Shown here in pieces: positions 13,271 to 19,214 of a DNA stretch of 20,009 nt. Location of the stretch: the IMG/VR virus record IMGVR_UViG_3300006327_000003, positions 1 to 20,009 of that record; one strand, 5' to 3'. Position numbers and translations under genes: made by a program. Source of the stretch: a virus. The notes beneath the pieces were generated by a model, which did not search any database, had not been told where the DNA came from, and saw only the letters and a list, made by a program, of their open reading frames with translations. The first letter of the stretch is position 1. Each line of letters opens with the position of its first letter.

Positions 13271-14191
13271 TTATCCTATTGAATTCGTTAACATTTTCAG
13301 TGCTTTATCACTGAATCCTAGTTTACCATCAAGCGCACGCAATAATGACTTCTCTTCTGATCTGTCACCTTTACCTTGTTCATGTTGATTGAAAGATTGA
13401 ACAGCATTATAAGCTAACCACTTATTACCCATAGCCATATGTCCTATCTCTTCTTTCCATTTATTCATAATGCCTTCACGCTTATCAATGACTGGTCGCC
13501 ATGCTCTAACATCATAAACAAATGGTTTTGCTGGATTAGGTTTAGGATCAGGAATAAGCATCTTAACAAAATGATTCATCTGTTCATTAGTGAATGGTAC
13601 TTCAGCTAAAAGATGAGCTTGATTTACATACTCATCAACCCATGCTCTATGACTTTCAAGAATCCTTGCTTGTTCTTCAAGATTAGGAACATGATTCTTT
13701 GTATGGCGCACAGTAAACAATGAATTACCTACACCTAACTGATTAGTACAGAAGAATCTAAGCATCATATTGTGTGCTTTAGTAGCCCAGCTACCATCAA
13801 AAGAAGAAATCCACACCAGAGTTGGTTGTATCATGTCAGGTTTTAAGAAATCTGATGTACCAACTTCCCGTGCATCATAAATCCTTTGACTAATAGCAAT
13901 ACGCTTACCATCACCAAGTAACTTAACTGAACTTGCTGAGTCCGGGAAATATTCCTCAGCTATATCAGCTAAGTAATTATAATTTCTTTCCTCTGGATAC
14001 TGACCACCGACAAGTCCTAATGTTTCATTAGTATCTTCTCGTACCACCCATTTGTATTGGTTTCTTTCTGTTCCTGCTTTAAATGTTGTAGGAATATGTG
14101 TACCTGAATAATCAGATTCATATCCTGCCGCTCGGTATCTGACATTAAAATCAGCACCAGCTTCTTTCATTAACTCATGTATTGTTGTCAT
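13271..14191 (-). CDS. DUF932 phage/plasmid-like protein
   Basis: 306 residues matching the DUF932 / TIGR03299 phage- and plasmid-borne family: an N-terminal FNVRYRAAGY-type segment, KWVVREDTNETLGLVGGQYPEERN (48-71), AISQRIYDAREVG (98-110), and the central SSFDGSWATKAHNMMLRFFCTNQL followed by VRHTKNHV. Its biochemical role is not established; members sit next to single-strand annealing, nuclease and SSB genes, and a part in recombination or replication is assumed. Here it lies between a Cas4-like nuclease and SSB. A 17-nt overlap with the tiny gene upstream links their translation. Confidence 0.85.
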   Translation of the reverse strand: MTTIHELMKEAGADFNVRYRAAGYESDYSGTHIPTTFKAGTERNQYKWVVREDTNETLGLVGGQYPEERNYNYLADIAEEYFPDSASSVKLLGDGKRIAISQRIYDAREVGTSDFLKPDMIQPTLVWISSFDGSWATKAHNMMLRFFCTNQLGVGNSLFTVRHTKNHVPNLEEQARILESHRAWVDEYVNQAHLLAEVPFTNEQMNHFVKMLIPDPKPNPAKPFVYDVRAWRPVIDKREGIMNKWKEEIGHMAMGNKWLAYNAVQSFNQHEQGKGDRSEEKSLLRALDGKLGFSDKALKMLTNSIG

Positions 14192-14288
14192 TTTCTTCTT
14201 CCCATTTTTTTATTTTCATTTCTTCTAACTGAATTTCAGCTAGGTAATCACCGATTTCTTCGTCGGTTAAGCGCTTCTCTTGCTTCAT
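14175..14288 (-). CDS. 37-residue charged helical mini-protein
   Basis: A short leftward ORF with a strong ribosome binding site (AAAGGA, about 5 nt before the ATG at 14288), stopping 17 nt inside the DUF932 gene and starting inside the preceding gene. The 37 residues are Lys/Glu rich (MKQEKRLTDEEIGDYL at the N-terminus, then a second helix) and likely form one amphipathic or coiled-coil helix. The 41-nt overlap with the upstream gene is long but the binding site and position support it. Function unknown. Confidence 0.6.
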   Translation of the reverse strand: MKQEKRLTDEEIGDYLAEIQLEEMKIKKWEEENDNNT

Positions 14289-14526
14289 TTATTCCTTTCT
14301 CATTTATTTCTTTCTGCTCTTCAACAGGACGTTCAAGAGGCAGAGGATCTGTATAACCATAATATTTTTTCACAGCACGCCTATCTACTTGTGCAAGTAT
14401 GCGCTCAATGTCCCCAAGAAATGCCAATGTTCTAGCTTGATCTCTTTTACTATCAAACGGACGTTTGCTAAGTTCAGCGCGCGCAATGTTACATATACTT
14501 TTTATTTGTTTTAATTTATCAGTCAC
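14248..14526 (-). CDS. small basic helical protein
   Basis: 92 residues, highly charged and predicted helical, starting MTDKLKQIKSICNIARAEL and ending in a basic RRRNR tail. It overlaps the upstream gene by 8 nt. The pattern (two long helices joined near YYGYTDPLP) is compatible with a nucleic-acid or protein binder. No family is recognised. Confidence 0.72.
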   Translation of the reverse strand: MTDKLKQIKSICNIARAELSKRPFDSKRDQARTLAFLGDIERILAQVDRRAVKKYYGYTDPLPLERPVEEQKEINEKGINEAREALNRRRNR

Positions 14527-14776
14527 TGTTCGCAGGGTTATACGCTTTAATAAGCATATGCTCTACCCCATCAATGATTCTTACATGTGTGCTACACATA
14601 AGTCCTTTTTCAGTTGCATAACGATAGCAACGATTCCGAAAGCTCTTTATTGAGCAATCGAAATCTTTACCTTGAACCATCAACCAGTTATTGCCATCAA
14701 GTAAAGTATCCCAATCATACTTAGCTCTAATATTAACTTTAAAATTATATGCTTCTTGACTTGACAATTTTTTCAT
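14519..14776 (-). CDS. hypothetical protein
   Basis: 85 residues, mixed alpha/beta and basic in the middle (SIKSFRNRCYRYATEKG), with three Cys that do not form a CxxC pair. The start overlaps the preceding stop by 4 nt (ATGA). The core W-x-V-x-GKDFDC, then KSFRNR and a final strand pair, resembles small phage proteins of unknown role. No function is proposed. Confidence 0.72.
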   Translation of the reverse strand: MKKLSSQEAYNFKVNIRAKYDWDTLLDGNNWLMVQGKDFDCSIKSFRNRCYRYATEKGLMCSTHVRIIDGVEHMLIKAYNPANSD

Positions 14777-15189
14777 TTAACAGACTTCAGTAAAGGTTTG
14801 CAGTCCCACTCAACTATGTCCTGCTCTACTTCTTCCTCTTCCCAAGCTGTCGCAACTTTCCTAGTTACAGTTTCAGTTCCAACCACAGTCTTAGTACACA
14901 CAGTCTCACGCTCTACCCAAAACTGCATCTTTCCAGCAGGTAAAGATAGATTTAAATGCATATGAGTATCTTTGTAATCTTTCTGTACTTTCCAACCAAA
15001 ATCCAATGCTGATCTAGCTAAATTTCCAACTGCTTGTTCAGCTAATTCTTTATCATAATCGAAACGCCATTCACTCAACCAAGACGTGAAATTCACATCA
15101 AAATCAGGTATATATTCTGCGTTCTCAACAATAAACTCAGCTATTGACTCAAGAGACTTAGCTTTTTCAACTGCTTCTTCTTTATTCAT
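14773..15189 (-). CDS. hypothetical protein downstream of SSB
   Basis: 138 residues, acidic N-terminal helices (EEAVEKAKSLESIAEFIVENA) followed by a strand-rich C-terminal half with alternating Val/Thr/Glu (about 95-125). No recognised motif or Cys cluster. Its ATG immediately follows the SSB stop and its own stop overlaps the next gene by 4 nt, so it belongs to the replication operon and may act with SSB. Confidence 0.72.
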   Translation of the reverse strand: MNKEEAVEKAKSLESIAEFIVENAEYIPDFDVNFTSWLSEWRFDYDKELAEQAVGNLARSALDFGWKVQKDYKDTHMHLNLSLPAGKMQFWVERETVCTKTVVGTETVTRKVATAWEEEEVEQDIVEWDCKPLLKSVK

Positions 15190-15591
15190 TTAAAATTTCC
15201 CTTCTGGGGTATCATAAGTAGGCTTAGATTTACCACTACCACCTGCGGTCTTAGTGATAGCAACCTCAGCCCATTTCATTGTTGGTCCAATTTCAGTAGC
15301 AACCATCTCCAACTTAGTTCGAGTCTGACCGTCTTGTTCCCACTGACTTTGCTTTAATTTACCAGAGACAATAACTCTGTCTCCCTTACTCAAAGAGTTT
15401 GCAACATTCTCTGCACCATTGTTATTCCAAATAGATACATCAACAAATGTTGTGTTCTCTTTCCATTCACCATCAGAACCTTTAAAAGATTCATTGACAG
15501 CTACGCTTGTATTAGCAACTGCTTTGTCACCATCAAAGAAACGCAACTCAGGATCACGAGTTATGTTTCCAACTACTGTAACATTATTCAT
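15190..15591 (-). CDS. ssb: single-stranded DNA-binding protein
   Basis: 133 residues with the bacterial SSB OB-fold signature: MNNVTVVGNITRDPELRFF (1-19), VANTSVAVNE (25-34), NTTFVDVSIWNNNGAENVANSLSKGDRVIVSGKL (46-79) and LEMVATEIGP (98-107). It binds and protects ssDNA during replication and recombination as a homotetramer. The C-terminal tail is short and ends PEGKF; the usual acidic tip (DDDIPF-like) that recruits host repair enzymes is missing. The start shares one base with the upstream stop (TAATG). It anchors the replication/recombination assignment of this operon. Confidence 0.93.
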   Translation of the reverse strand: MNNVTVVGNITRDPELRFFDGDKAVANTSVAVNESFKGSDGEWKENTTFVDVSIWNNNGAENVANSLSKGDRVIVSGKLKQSQWEQDGQTRTKLEMVATEIGPTMKWAEVAITKTAGGSGKSKPTYDTPEGKF

Positions 15592-15833
15592 TATTCTATC
15601 CTTTCTTTTATTCTTTGTAATGAATATGAAAGACCTTTAACAGGCCATTCACTTTGAGGAGTAGCTCCTTTTTCAAAGTAATCTTGCAGTCCTTCATCTG
15701 TGCCACATGGACTACAGACATAAACTGCTTCATCATTAACACCTCTTGTAGTACGACTTAATGCATTCTCAACTTTATTAGGACGCATTGAAAACCGCTC
15801 ACAACGAGGGCATAACAACGAGGGATGTCTCAT
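15591..15833 (-). CDS. small zinc-binding protein with NALSR motif
   Basis: 80 residues with two zinc knuckles: LCPRCERF (C8-x2-C11) and VCSPCGTDE (C40-x2-C43), joined by ENALSRTTRGVNDEAVY. The NALSR segment followed by a C-x2-CG-x2-E stretch is a recurring arrangement in small proteins of phages and Gram-positive bacteria, with no assigned function. It overlaps both neighbours by a single base (TAATG), directly before ssb. Probably a small regulator or adaptor binding nucleic acid or protein. Confidence 0.78.
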   Translation of the reverse strand: MRHPSLLCPRCERFSMRPNKVENALSRTTRGVNDEAVYVCSPCGTDEGLQDYFEKGATPQSEWPVKGLSYSLQRIKERIE

Positions 15834-16063
15834 TAAAATATCCTTTCATTTCTCGTATCATTTTTAGCATTTACCCATGCTGATATCATTTTATCACCTG
15901 TCTTCCTCACTTCCTCCAAACGAGATAATGCGGCTGTTGCATCAATACCTCCATTGTAGAAGTCAGCAAGTATATGTTTCTGTGCTACATGATTACCATG
16001 CAACAATTCAATCAATGCAGAGTAAGTCAATGCTCCAGCACTTATCTCTATCATTTCACCCAT
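15833..16063 (-). CDS. small helical hypothetical protein
   Basis: 76 residues, mostly helical, beginning MGEMIEISAGALTYSALIELLHGN and ending with a Lys/Arg/Asp tail. No known motif. An AAAGG lies about 6 nt upstream of the ATG. It is the first gene after a 243-nt low-coding stretch and is followed, with one shared base, by the zinc protein gene and ssb. Confidence 0.72.
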   Translation of the reverse strand: MGEMIEISAGALTYSALIELLHGNHVAQKHILADFYNGGIDATAALSRLEEVRKTGDKMISAWVNAKNDTRNERIF

Positions 16064-16078
16064 AATTACCTTTCTCTT

Positions 16079-16237
16079 TTATTTGTATTGTGGAAGGGAG
16101 TGAAGCCCAAAGGAAACACTAAAGCTCCACTCCCTTCCTATTGATACAAGATTCAACAACAGAATAACTTTCACCAGTGTTGCAAAGCTATCAAGAGCAT
16201 ATGTCTTGCCACTGTTCATCTGTTGCATGTCCTCCAT
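16079..16237 (-). CDS. doubtful 52-codon ORF in a gap
   Basis: An open frame from ATG at 16237 to TAA at 16079 could encode 52 residues with a hydrophobic middle (TLVKVILLLNLVSIG). However, the second half is made of the large inverted repeat at 16092-16138, no Shine-Dalgarno stands at a proper distance from the first ATG (GGAGG lies after it), and no overlap links it to neighbours. It may be chance. Confidence 0.2.
   Translation of the reverse strand: MEDMQQMNSGKTYALDSFATLVKVILLLNLVSIGREWSFSVSFGLHSLPQYK
16092..16138. repeat. 11-bp inverted repeat / hairpin in a gene gap
   Basis: GGAAGGGAGTG (16092-16102) and CACTCCCTTCC (16128-16138) are perfect inverted arms; after one mismatch AGC (16104-16106) pairs with GCT (16124-16126), leaving a 17-nt loop. 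It lies in the leader of the 76-residue gene, between it and the next gene upstream. No T-run follows on either strand, so it is not a normal intrinsic terminator; mRNA processing, an operator or attenuation are alternatives. Confidence 0.55.
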
Positions 16238-16306
16238 GTATCAATTTGAGAGTGCCGGATCTGGTTTATAATATGTTCGAATAAAGAGACTGACACTCCC
16301 AAACCT

Positions 16307-16654
16307 TTAATTTGTTTCAAACCAACTGCTAGTAATAGGTAATGTAATTTTTCCCGGAGACTTTCTTGTTTCAAATAAACCAACTGCCCACTCATTCTTA
16401 TCCATAACAAGCCGTGCATAATCAGCAGTATAAGTATTATTCAATTTAAACTTACCTATAGTTTTCAAGTCAGTTTCCCAACGTATAACCTCAAAGATTC
16501 TTTTCATAGAAGTACGTTTCTGACCTGACCAATACGCTTTATAAGCCAAGTCTTTAACCATGTCATACACATGAGGATTCAGACGATGATAAGCTATGAA
16601 ATCTTCAGAGTATCTTTGATACCTATCAGATTTTGGATGACTTAAAGTTGCCAT
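16307..16654 (-). CDS. conserved phage/bacterial hypothetical protein
   Basis: 115 residues. The order LNPHVYDMVKDLAYKAYWSGQKRTSMKRIFEVIRWET, then FKLNNTYTADYARLVM and FETRKSPG, matches a widespread small protein family of phages and bacteria with an NP-x-VY helix, an (I/F)E-x-(I/V)RWE core and a NN-x-Y-x-x-x-YAR-L segment. Its role is unknown; composition suggests DNA binding. It overlaps the upstream gene by 13 nt. Confidence 0.8.
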   Translation of the reverse strand: MATLSHPKSDRYQRYSEDFIAYHRLNPHVYDMVKDLAYKAYWSGQKRTSMKRIFEVIRWETDLKTIGKFKLNNTYTADYARLVMDKNEWAVGLFETRKSPGKITLPITSSWFETN

Positions 16655-16854
16655 TTATTTCCTTTCTCATCTTCAACTGAATAAACATCAAATTCAGTCG
16701 TGAAACCATTCGCAATATTAAACTTGTCATCATCCCAAACAATCATGTCTCTTACATCTCTAAGCGACATAGATGCAGGCACTTCTATTGTTGTTGAATC
16801 TTCGATTCTCCAGAAAACACTGACTTCGACTTTCTTTTTAAGCTCCTGTTTCAT
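16642..16854 (-). CDS. small acidic beta-rich hypothetical protein
   Basis: 70 residues with a basic first six residues (MKQELKKK) and otherwise acidic, strand-rich sequence (VSVFWRIEDSTTIEVPASM). No family recognised. The start lies 17 nt inside the tiny zinc gene upstream, with AGGAG-like sequence some distance before. Part of the dense leftward operon. Confidence 0.68.
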   Translation of the reverse strand: MKQELKKKVEVSVFWRIEDSTTIEVPASMSLRDVRDMIVWDDDKFNIANGFTTEFDVYSVEDEKGNKWQL

Positions 16855-16975
16855 AAGACTCCACTACACAATCATGTTTAAAGAAAGCATCAGTTTCTTC
16901 ACCGATCTTCCATGTCATCTGACAATCCCAACAAGTTAATCCACCTTGTGGTGGGCTAGTTAATGGTTCAGGCAT
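16838..16975 (-). CDS. 45-residue Cys/His mini-protein
   Basis: A short ORF from ATG at 16975, with GGGGGAAG about 5 nt upstream. Its start overlaps the upstream stop by 8 nt (ATGCCTGA) and its stop lies 17 nt inside the next gene. The protein has LTCWDCQMTW (C15-x2-C18) and FFKHDC (H34, C36), a CCHC-type zinc-binding arrangement. A single small zinc finger of this kind could bind nucleic acid or a host protein. Function unknown. Confidence 0.7.
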   Translation of the reverse strand: MPEPLTSPPQGGLTCWDCQMTWKIGEETDAFFKHDCVVESYETGA

Positions 16976-17345
16976 TATCTTCCCCCTCATATTCATTATA
17001 CCATCTATCTATTGCACCAGCTATTACCCTAGCTTGACTACCTCGACCTATTAACTCCGGGTAATCAACATTACTAACTAATCCACATTGAGATGCAACA
17101 TAACGATGAAAATCTAAACTCCACACACCTGTCATACTTTCAACAGGTTTACCATTCTTATAAATAGTTGAAGTCGGAGCAGAGAAATCAGATTTAAATT
17201 CTTGTTCTAAATCTTTAACATTAATGCCACATTTTTCATACTCTTCAGAGGGTACAATCCCATGACCATCACCATTAAGGAACTCACCTTTTTTAGCTTT
17301 CTTTACAAGAGCTAAAGTTTTATTTAATTGTTCTATTTGATTCAT
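16968..17345 (-). CDS. hypothetical protein
   Basis: 125 residues. A basic helical N-terminus (MNQIEQLNKTLALVKKAKKGEF) leads to a mixed region with a VWSLDFHRYVASQCGL segment and an acidic C-terminus (YNEYEGEDNA). The start overlaps the preceding tiny gene in ATGA. No known motif; the only two Cys are isolated. Confidence 0.72.
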   Translation of the reverse strand: MNQIEQLNKTLALVKKAKKGEFLNGDGHGIVPSEEYEKCGINVKDLEQEFKSDFSAPTSTIYKNGKPVESMTGVWSLDFHRYVASQCGLVSNVDYPELIGRGSQARVIAGAIDRWYNEYEGEDNA

Positions 17346-17473
17346 TGTTTCATCCTTTCTAAAGATTCATTAAGCTCATCACGAACTATTTCTCTAATAA
17401 TTTCATACAATCTTTTAGCTCTAACTTGATCTTTATAAGTAGAACTAATTGCAGGCATTTCTTTATACGGCAT
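17342..17473 (-). CDS. 43-residue helical protein, first gene of the long leftward operon
   Basis: A short ORF from ATG at 17473 with GAGGT about 6 nt upstream, ending in TGA that overlaps the next ATG (ATGA). The charged helix DQVRAKRLYEIIREIVRDEL (about 16-35) dominates. It begins 20 nt after the repeated AAACCGTTT/TAGATAAATAGA element, so it is probably the promoter-proximal gene of the operon running to 10375. Confidence 0.65.
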   Translation of the reverse strand: MPYKEMPAISSTYKDQVRAKRLYEIIREIVRDELNESLERMKQ

Positions 17474-17493
17474 TTATCTACCTCATTTTTTTT

Positions 17494-17521
17494 TCTATTT
17501 ATCTAATGGTTAAAACGGTTT
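17494..17521 (-). promoter_or_regulatory. bipartite promoter-like element, copy 1
   Basis: On the minus strand: AAACCGTTT (17521-17513), 7 nt, then TAGATAAATAGA (17505-17494). An identical arrangement with the same 7-nt gap occurs at 18379-18406. The AT-rich half would serve as a -10 region, but no -35 box stands at 16-18 nt; AAACCGTTT, a palindrome around one central base, takes its place. It lies 20 nt before the 43-residue gene at 17473. Confidence 0.6.
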
Positions 17522-17582
17522 TTATGGATTCACAAAACCCCAATGCTCGAATGCTGTTGATAACATTAGAAAATTGCATATC

Positions 17583-17630
17583 AAAAAAATATAGAGAGAG
17601 AGCAGACTCATCTCTGAGTCCACTCTCTCC
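17583..17630 (-). terminator. intrinsic terminator of the 237-codon gene
   Basis: Read leftward: GAGAGAG, TG, GACTC, loop of 6, GAGTC, TG, CTCTCTC, then TATATTTTTTT. The two stems (7 and 5 bp) flank a TG/TG internal mismatch and the T-rich tail follows at once. It starts a few bases after the stop at 17638 and closes that transcript before the next promoter-like element. Confidence 0.85.
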
Positions 17631-17637
17631 CTAATTT

Positions 17638-18351
17638 CTAGATGCTCGACGCTATTCTCTCGCCAAGATTCTGAGCTTGTCTTGCTTGTTCTTCGAATTC
17701 TTGTTGCCGTCTGGTTCGATCTTCCTCGATCCATTTCGCATACTCATCATAAGAACTACATCCTATGCTCATTCGACAGTACTCTCTGAACCATTCATCA
17801 GCGTCACCACGCGGTTCAAACACAGTCGTGTAAGCCCACCACGTCGTTGTCCTGTTCTGAAAGGTTCCTCTCCACTGTCCTTGCACCGCAATCCTACGTC
17901 CATTCTTAGTGTCCCCAAGGACTAGCGAATGCTGTATCGGATTACTTCTATAGTGGTAAGGTCTAGTCCAATCCAGATGTGTTCCATCCATCATTAGAGT
18001 CGTACTCAATCTATCCTCTTGCGGAATATCTTGAGTCCTATCCATGATGCAAGGATTTCCGATTCCTATCTGATTATCCCAAACAAATCCATGTCCATTC
18101 TTCGGAGCGAATTCAGTTGGTCTTTTCAAGAAAGAATCCCAAGCCTTGTAAGTCGCACTAAACGTTCTCTTATTAGAGTCAGCTTGTGCTTGGATCGAAC
18201 GCAAGTCCTGATAGCTCTTAATTCCACGGCAAAGTTCATCTAATTCAGACTGTCGTCCTTTAGTCGAACCTGTCGCTTCATCATATCCATCAGCGGCTGG
18301 CATGTCGGTTATGTCAATCATTTCTATATTATCTTCATTCATTATTATCAT
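17638..18351 (-). CDS. 237-residue protein in its own transcription unit
   Basis: No family recognised. 237 residues from ATG at 18351, or 234 from ATG at 18342, which has GGAG at a more usual distance. It is soluble, with an acidic N-terminus (MNEDNIEMIDITDMPAADG), a central mixed domain rich in Trp, Arg and Thr (GQWRGTFQNRTTTWWAYTTVF, about 158-178), and a C-terminal charged helix (YAKWIEEDRTRRQQEFEEQ) that may be a coiled coil. It has a private upstream promoter-like element and a strong downstream terminator, so its dose is controlled apart from its neighbours. Early host-takeover or regulatory function would fit, as inference. Confidence 0.75.
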   Translation of the reverse strand: MIIMNEDNIEMIDITDMPAADGYDEATGSTKGRQSELDELCRGIKSYQDLRSIQAQADSNKRTFSATYKAWDSFLKRPTEFAPKNGHGFVWDNQIGIGNPCIMDRTQDIPQEDRLSTTLMMDGTHLDWTRPYHYRSNPIQHSLVLGDTKNGRRIAVQGQWRGTFQNRTTTWWAYTTVFEPRGDADEWFREYCRMSIGCSSYDEYAKWIEEDRTRRQQEFEEQARQAQNLGERIASSI

Positions 18352-18378
18352 TTCTCCATTTCGTTTATCATTTGTTTA

Positions 18379-18406
18379 TCTATTTATCTATACGCTCAAA
18401 CGGTTT
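18379..18406 (-). promoter_or_regulatory. bipartite promoter-like element, copy 2
   Basis: Minus strand: AAACCGTTT (18406-18398), 7 nt, then TAGATAAATAGA (18390-18379), matching copy 1 in both halves and in spacing while the 7-nt gap and flanks differ. It stands 27 nt before the ATG at 18351. Sharing only the two blocks and their distance is the pattern of one DNA-binding protein or polymerase specificity. Confidence 0.6.
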
Positions 18407-18420
18407 TGTCTGAGTCGCCC

Positions 18421-18576
18421 TTACCTATCGGTTAGGTCTTTTTCTACTTTGTCCCAATACCAAGCGTTATAAGCACTCTCATATTTTTCAAAGTAATTCT
18501 CCCAATGTGTCAAACATTCAGGACATTCACATTTCCATTCATGTCCTTTAGGTCTTATATATTCATTGGTATCCAT
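18421..18576 (-). CDS. 51-residue Cys/His mini-protein
   Basis: A short ORF whose ATG at 18576 shares a base with the upstream stop (TAATG). It has GHEWKCECPECLTHW (H12, C16, C18, C21, H24), a dense set of zinc ligands, followed by an aromatic, acidic helix with repeated Tyr/Trp (YFEKYESAYNAWYWDKV). The Shine-Dalgarno is weak, so translation probably depends on the upstream gene. A small zinc-binding adaptor or inhibitor is possible. The next unit begins after the second bipartite element. Confidence 0.65.
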   Translation of the reverse strand: MDTNEYIRPKGHEWKCECPECLTHWENYFEKYESAYNAWYWDKVEKDLTDR

Positions 18577-18734
18577 TATGGTCTACATTCACCATTTTCT
18601 AGTAACATCTCACGGTGTTCTAGTTGGCTTATCATCCCTAGGGTTTCCATTTCACCTAGGATGTCAATAGGTTGTCCGTGTTCTAGTTGAATCAGGTAAT
18701 TCCTATCGTGTTTTTCGAGTCTGAAGCTTATCAT
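18576..18734 (-). CDS. 52-residue hypothetical protein
   Basis: A short ORF from ATG at 18734 with a strong GGAGG 5 nt upstream and a one-base TAATG junction with the next gene. 52 residues, mixed charge, with a partial internal echo (IQLEHGQ and ISQLEHRE). No motif recognised. It overlaps the tiny basic ORF upstream by 32 nt. Confidence 0.7.
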   Translation of the reverse strand: MISFRLEKHDRNYLIQLEHGQPIDILGEMETLGMISQLEHREMLLENGECRP

Positions 18735-18795
18735 CTTTCCTCCACTTCTTTCTCGGTGTGTATCGACTGTTCTGAGCTACGTGTCTGTTTCTCAT
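18703..18795 (-). CDS. 30-residue strongly basic mini-protein
   Basis: A short ORF from ATG at 18795, in a four-base ATGA overlap with the preceding stop, with GGAG 10 nt upstream. Thirty residues contain 7 Arg and 5 Lys plus one His (SRYTPRKKWRKDDK in the middle) and only two acidic residues. The last 32 nt overlap the next gene in another frame. The start coupling argues for a real gene; composition suggests RNA or DNA binding. It could also be a chance ORF, as the strong ribosome site of the next gene is inside it. Confidence 0.45.
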   Translation of the reverse strand: MRNRHVAQNSRYTPRKKWRKDDKLQTRKTR

Positions 18796-19061
18796 CTATC
18801 CATATCTCCAGTCAAGATCTCATTGGGATCAACTATCACTGGTGGCAGTTCATTATCCACTATTGGCTTTGTCGAAAGATTTCTTTCTTCTTGAGCCATC
18901 GCTAATCTAACTAACTCCCATAGAGTCAATCCTCTATCCACTGGCACGGCATAAATCCCACCGTGTTCCATATTAGTGCAAAGAAAGTCTCCCTTCGGAG
19001 TACTTATCTCCCAACACTTCCATACTTTCTCATCTGTTCTAAATACTTTCATTTTCTTCAT
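18792..19061 (-). CDS. hypothetical protein
   Basis: 89 residues with no known motif: a strand-rich N-terminal half (KVWKCWEISTPKGDFLCTNMEHGGIYAVPV) and a helix (LTLWELVRLAMAQEE, about 46-60), then a Pro/Asp-rich tail. The ATG overlaps the upstream stop (ATGA); an in-frame ATG three codons later is an alternative start. Its own stop overlaps the tiny basic ORF in ATGA. Confidence 0.7.
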   Translation of the reverse strand: MKKMKVFRTDEKVWKCWEISTPKGDFLCTNMEHGGIYAVPVDRGLTLWELVRLAMAQEERNLSTKPIVDNELPPVIVDPNEILTGDMDR

Positions 19062-19210
19062 TCTTCTATCATTTCCTTTACTATTTTGTATCTGTATTTT
19101 TCAATGTCAGAGGCAGTTTGTCTTCTATCTGCCAATGTCTGTCTACATTCCTGAATTCGATACTTTATCCATAAAGTTTCAAAATTCAGTTGGTTGTCTT
19201 TCTTAGTCAA
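19058..19210 (-). CDS. 50-residue helical protein, TTG start
   Basis: An open frame ends in TGA overlapping the next ATG by 4 nt. No ATG is available before codon 47, and the frame is closed upstream by a TAG. TTG at 19210, only 4 nt after the preceding stop, is the likely start, probably through reinitiation since no Shine-Dalgarno is seen. The product is basic and helical (RIQECRQTLADRRQTASDIEKY). Function unknown. Confidence 0.6.
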   Translation of the reverse strand: MTKKDNQLNFETLWIKYRIQECRQTLADRRQTASDIEKYRYKIVKEMIEE

Positions 19211-19214
19211 TGGG

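Noticed and set aside
16216-16419. 67-codon minus ORF overlapping the 115-residue conserved gene
   Set aside because: It lies largely inside 16307-16654 in another frame; the latter has family-like motifs and proper overlaps.
18423-18437. ACCTA/TAGGT hairpin as terminator
   Set aside because: Only 5 bp, overlaps the end of the 51-residue gene and no T-run follows.
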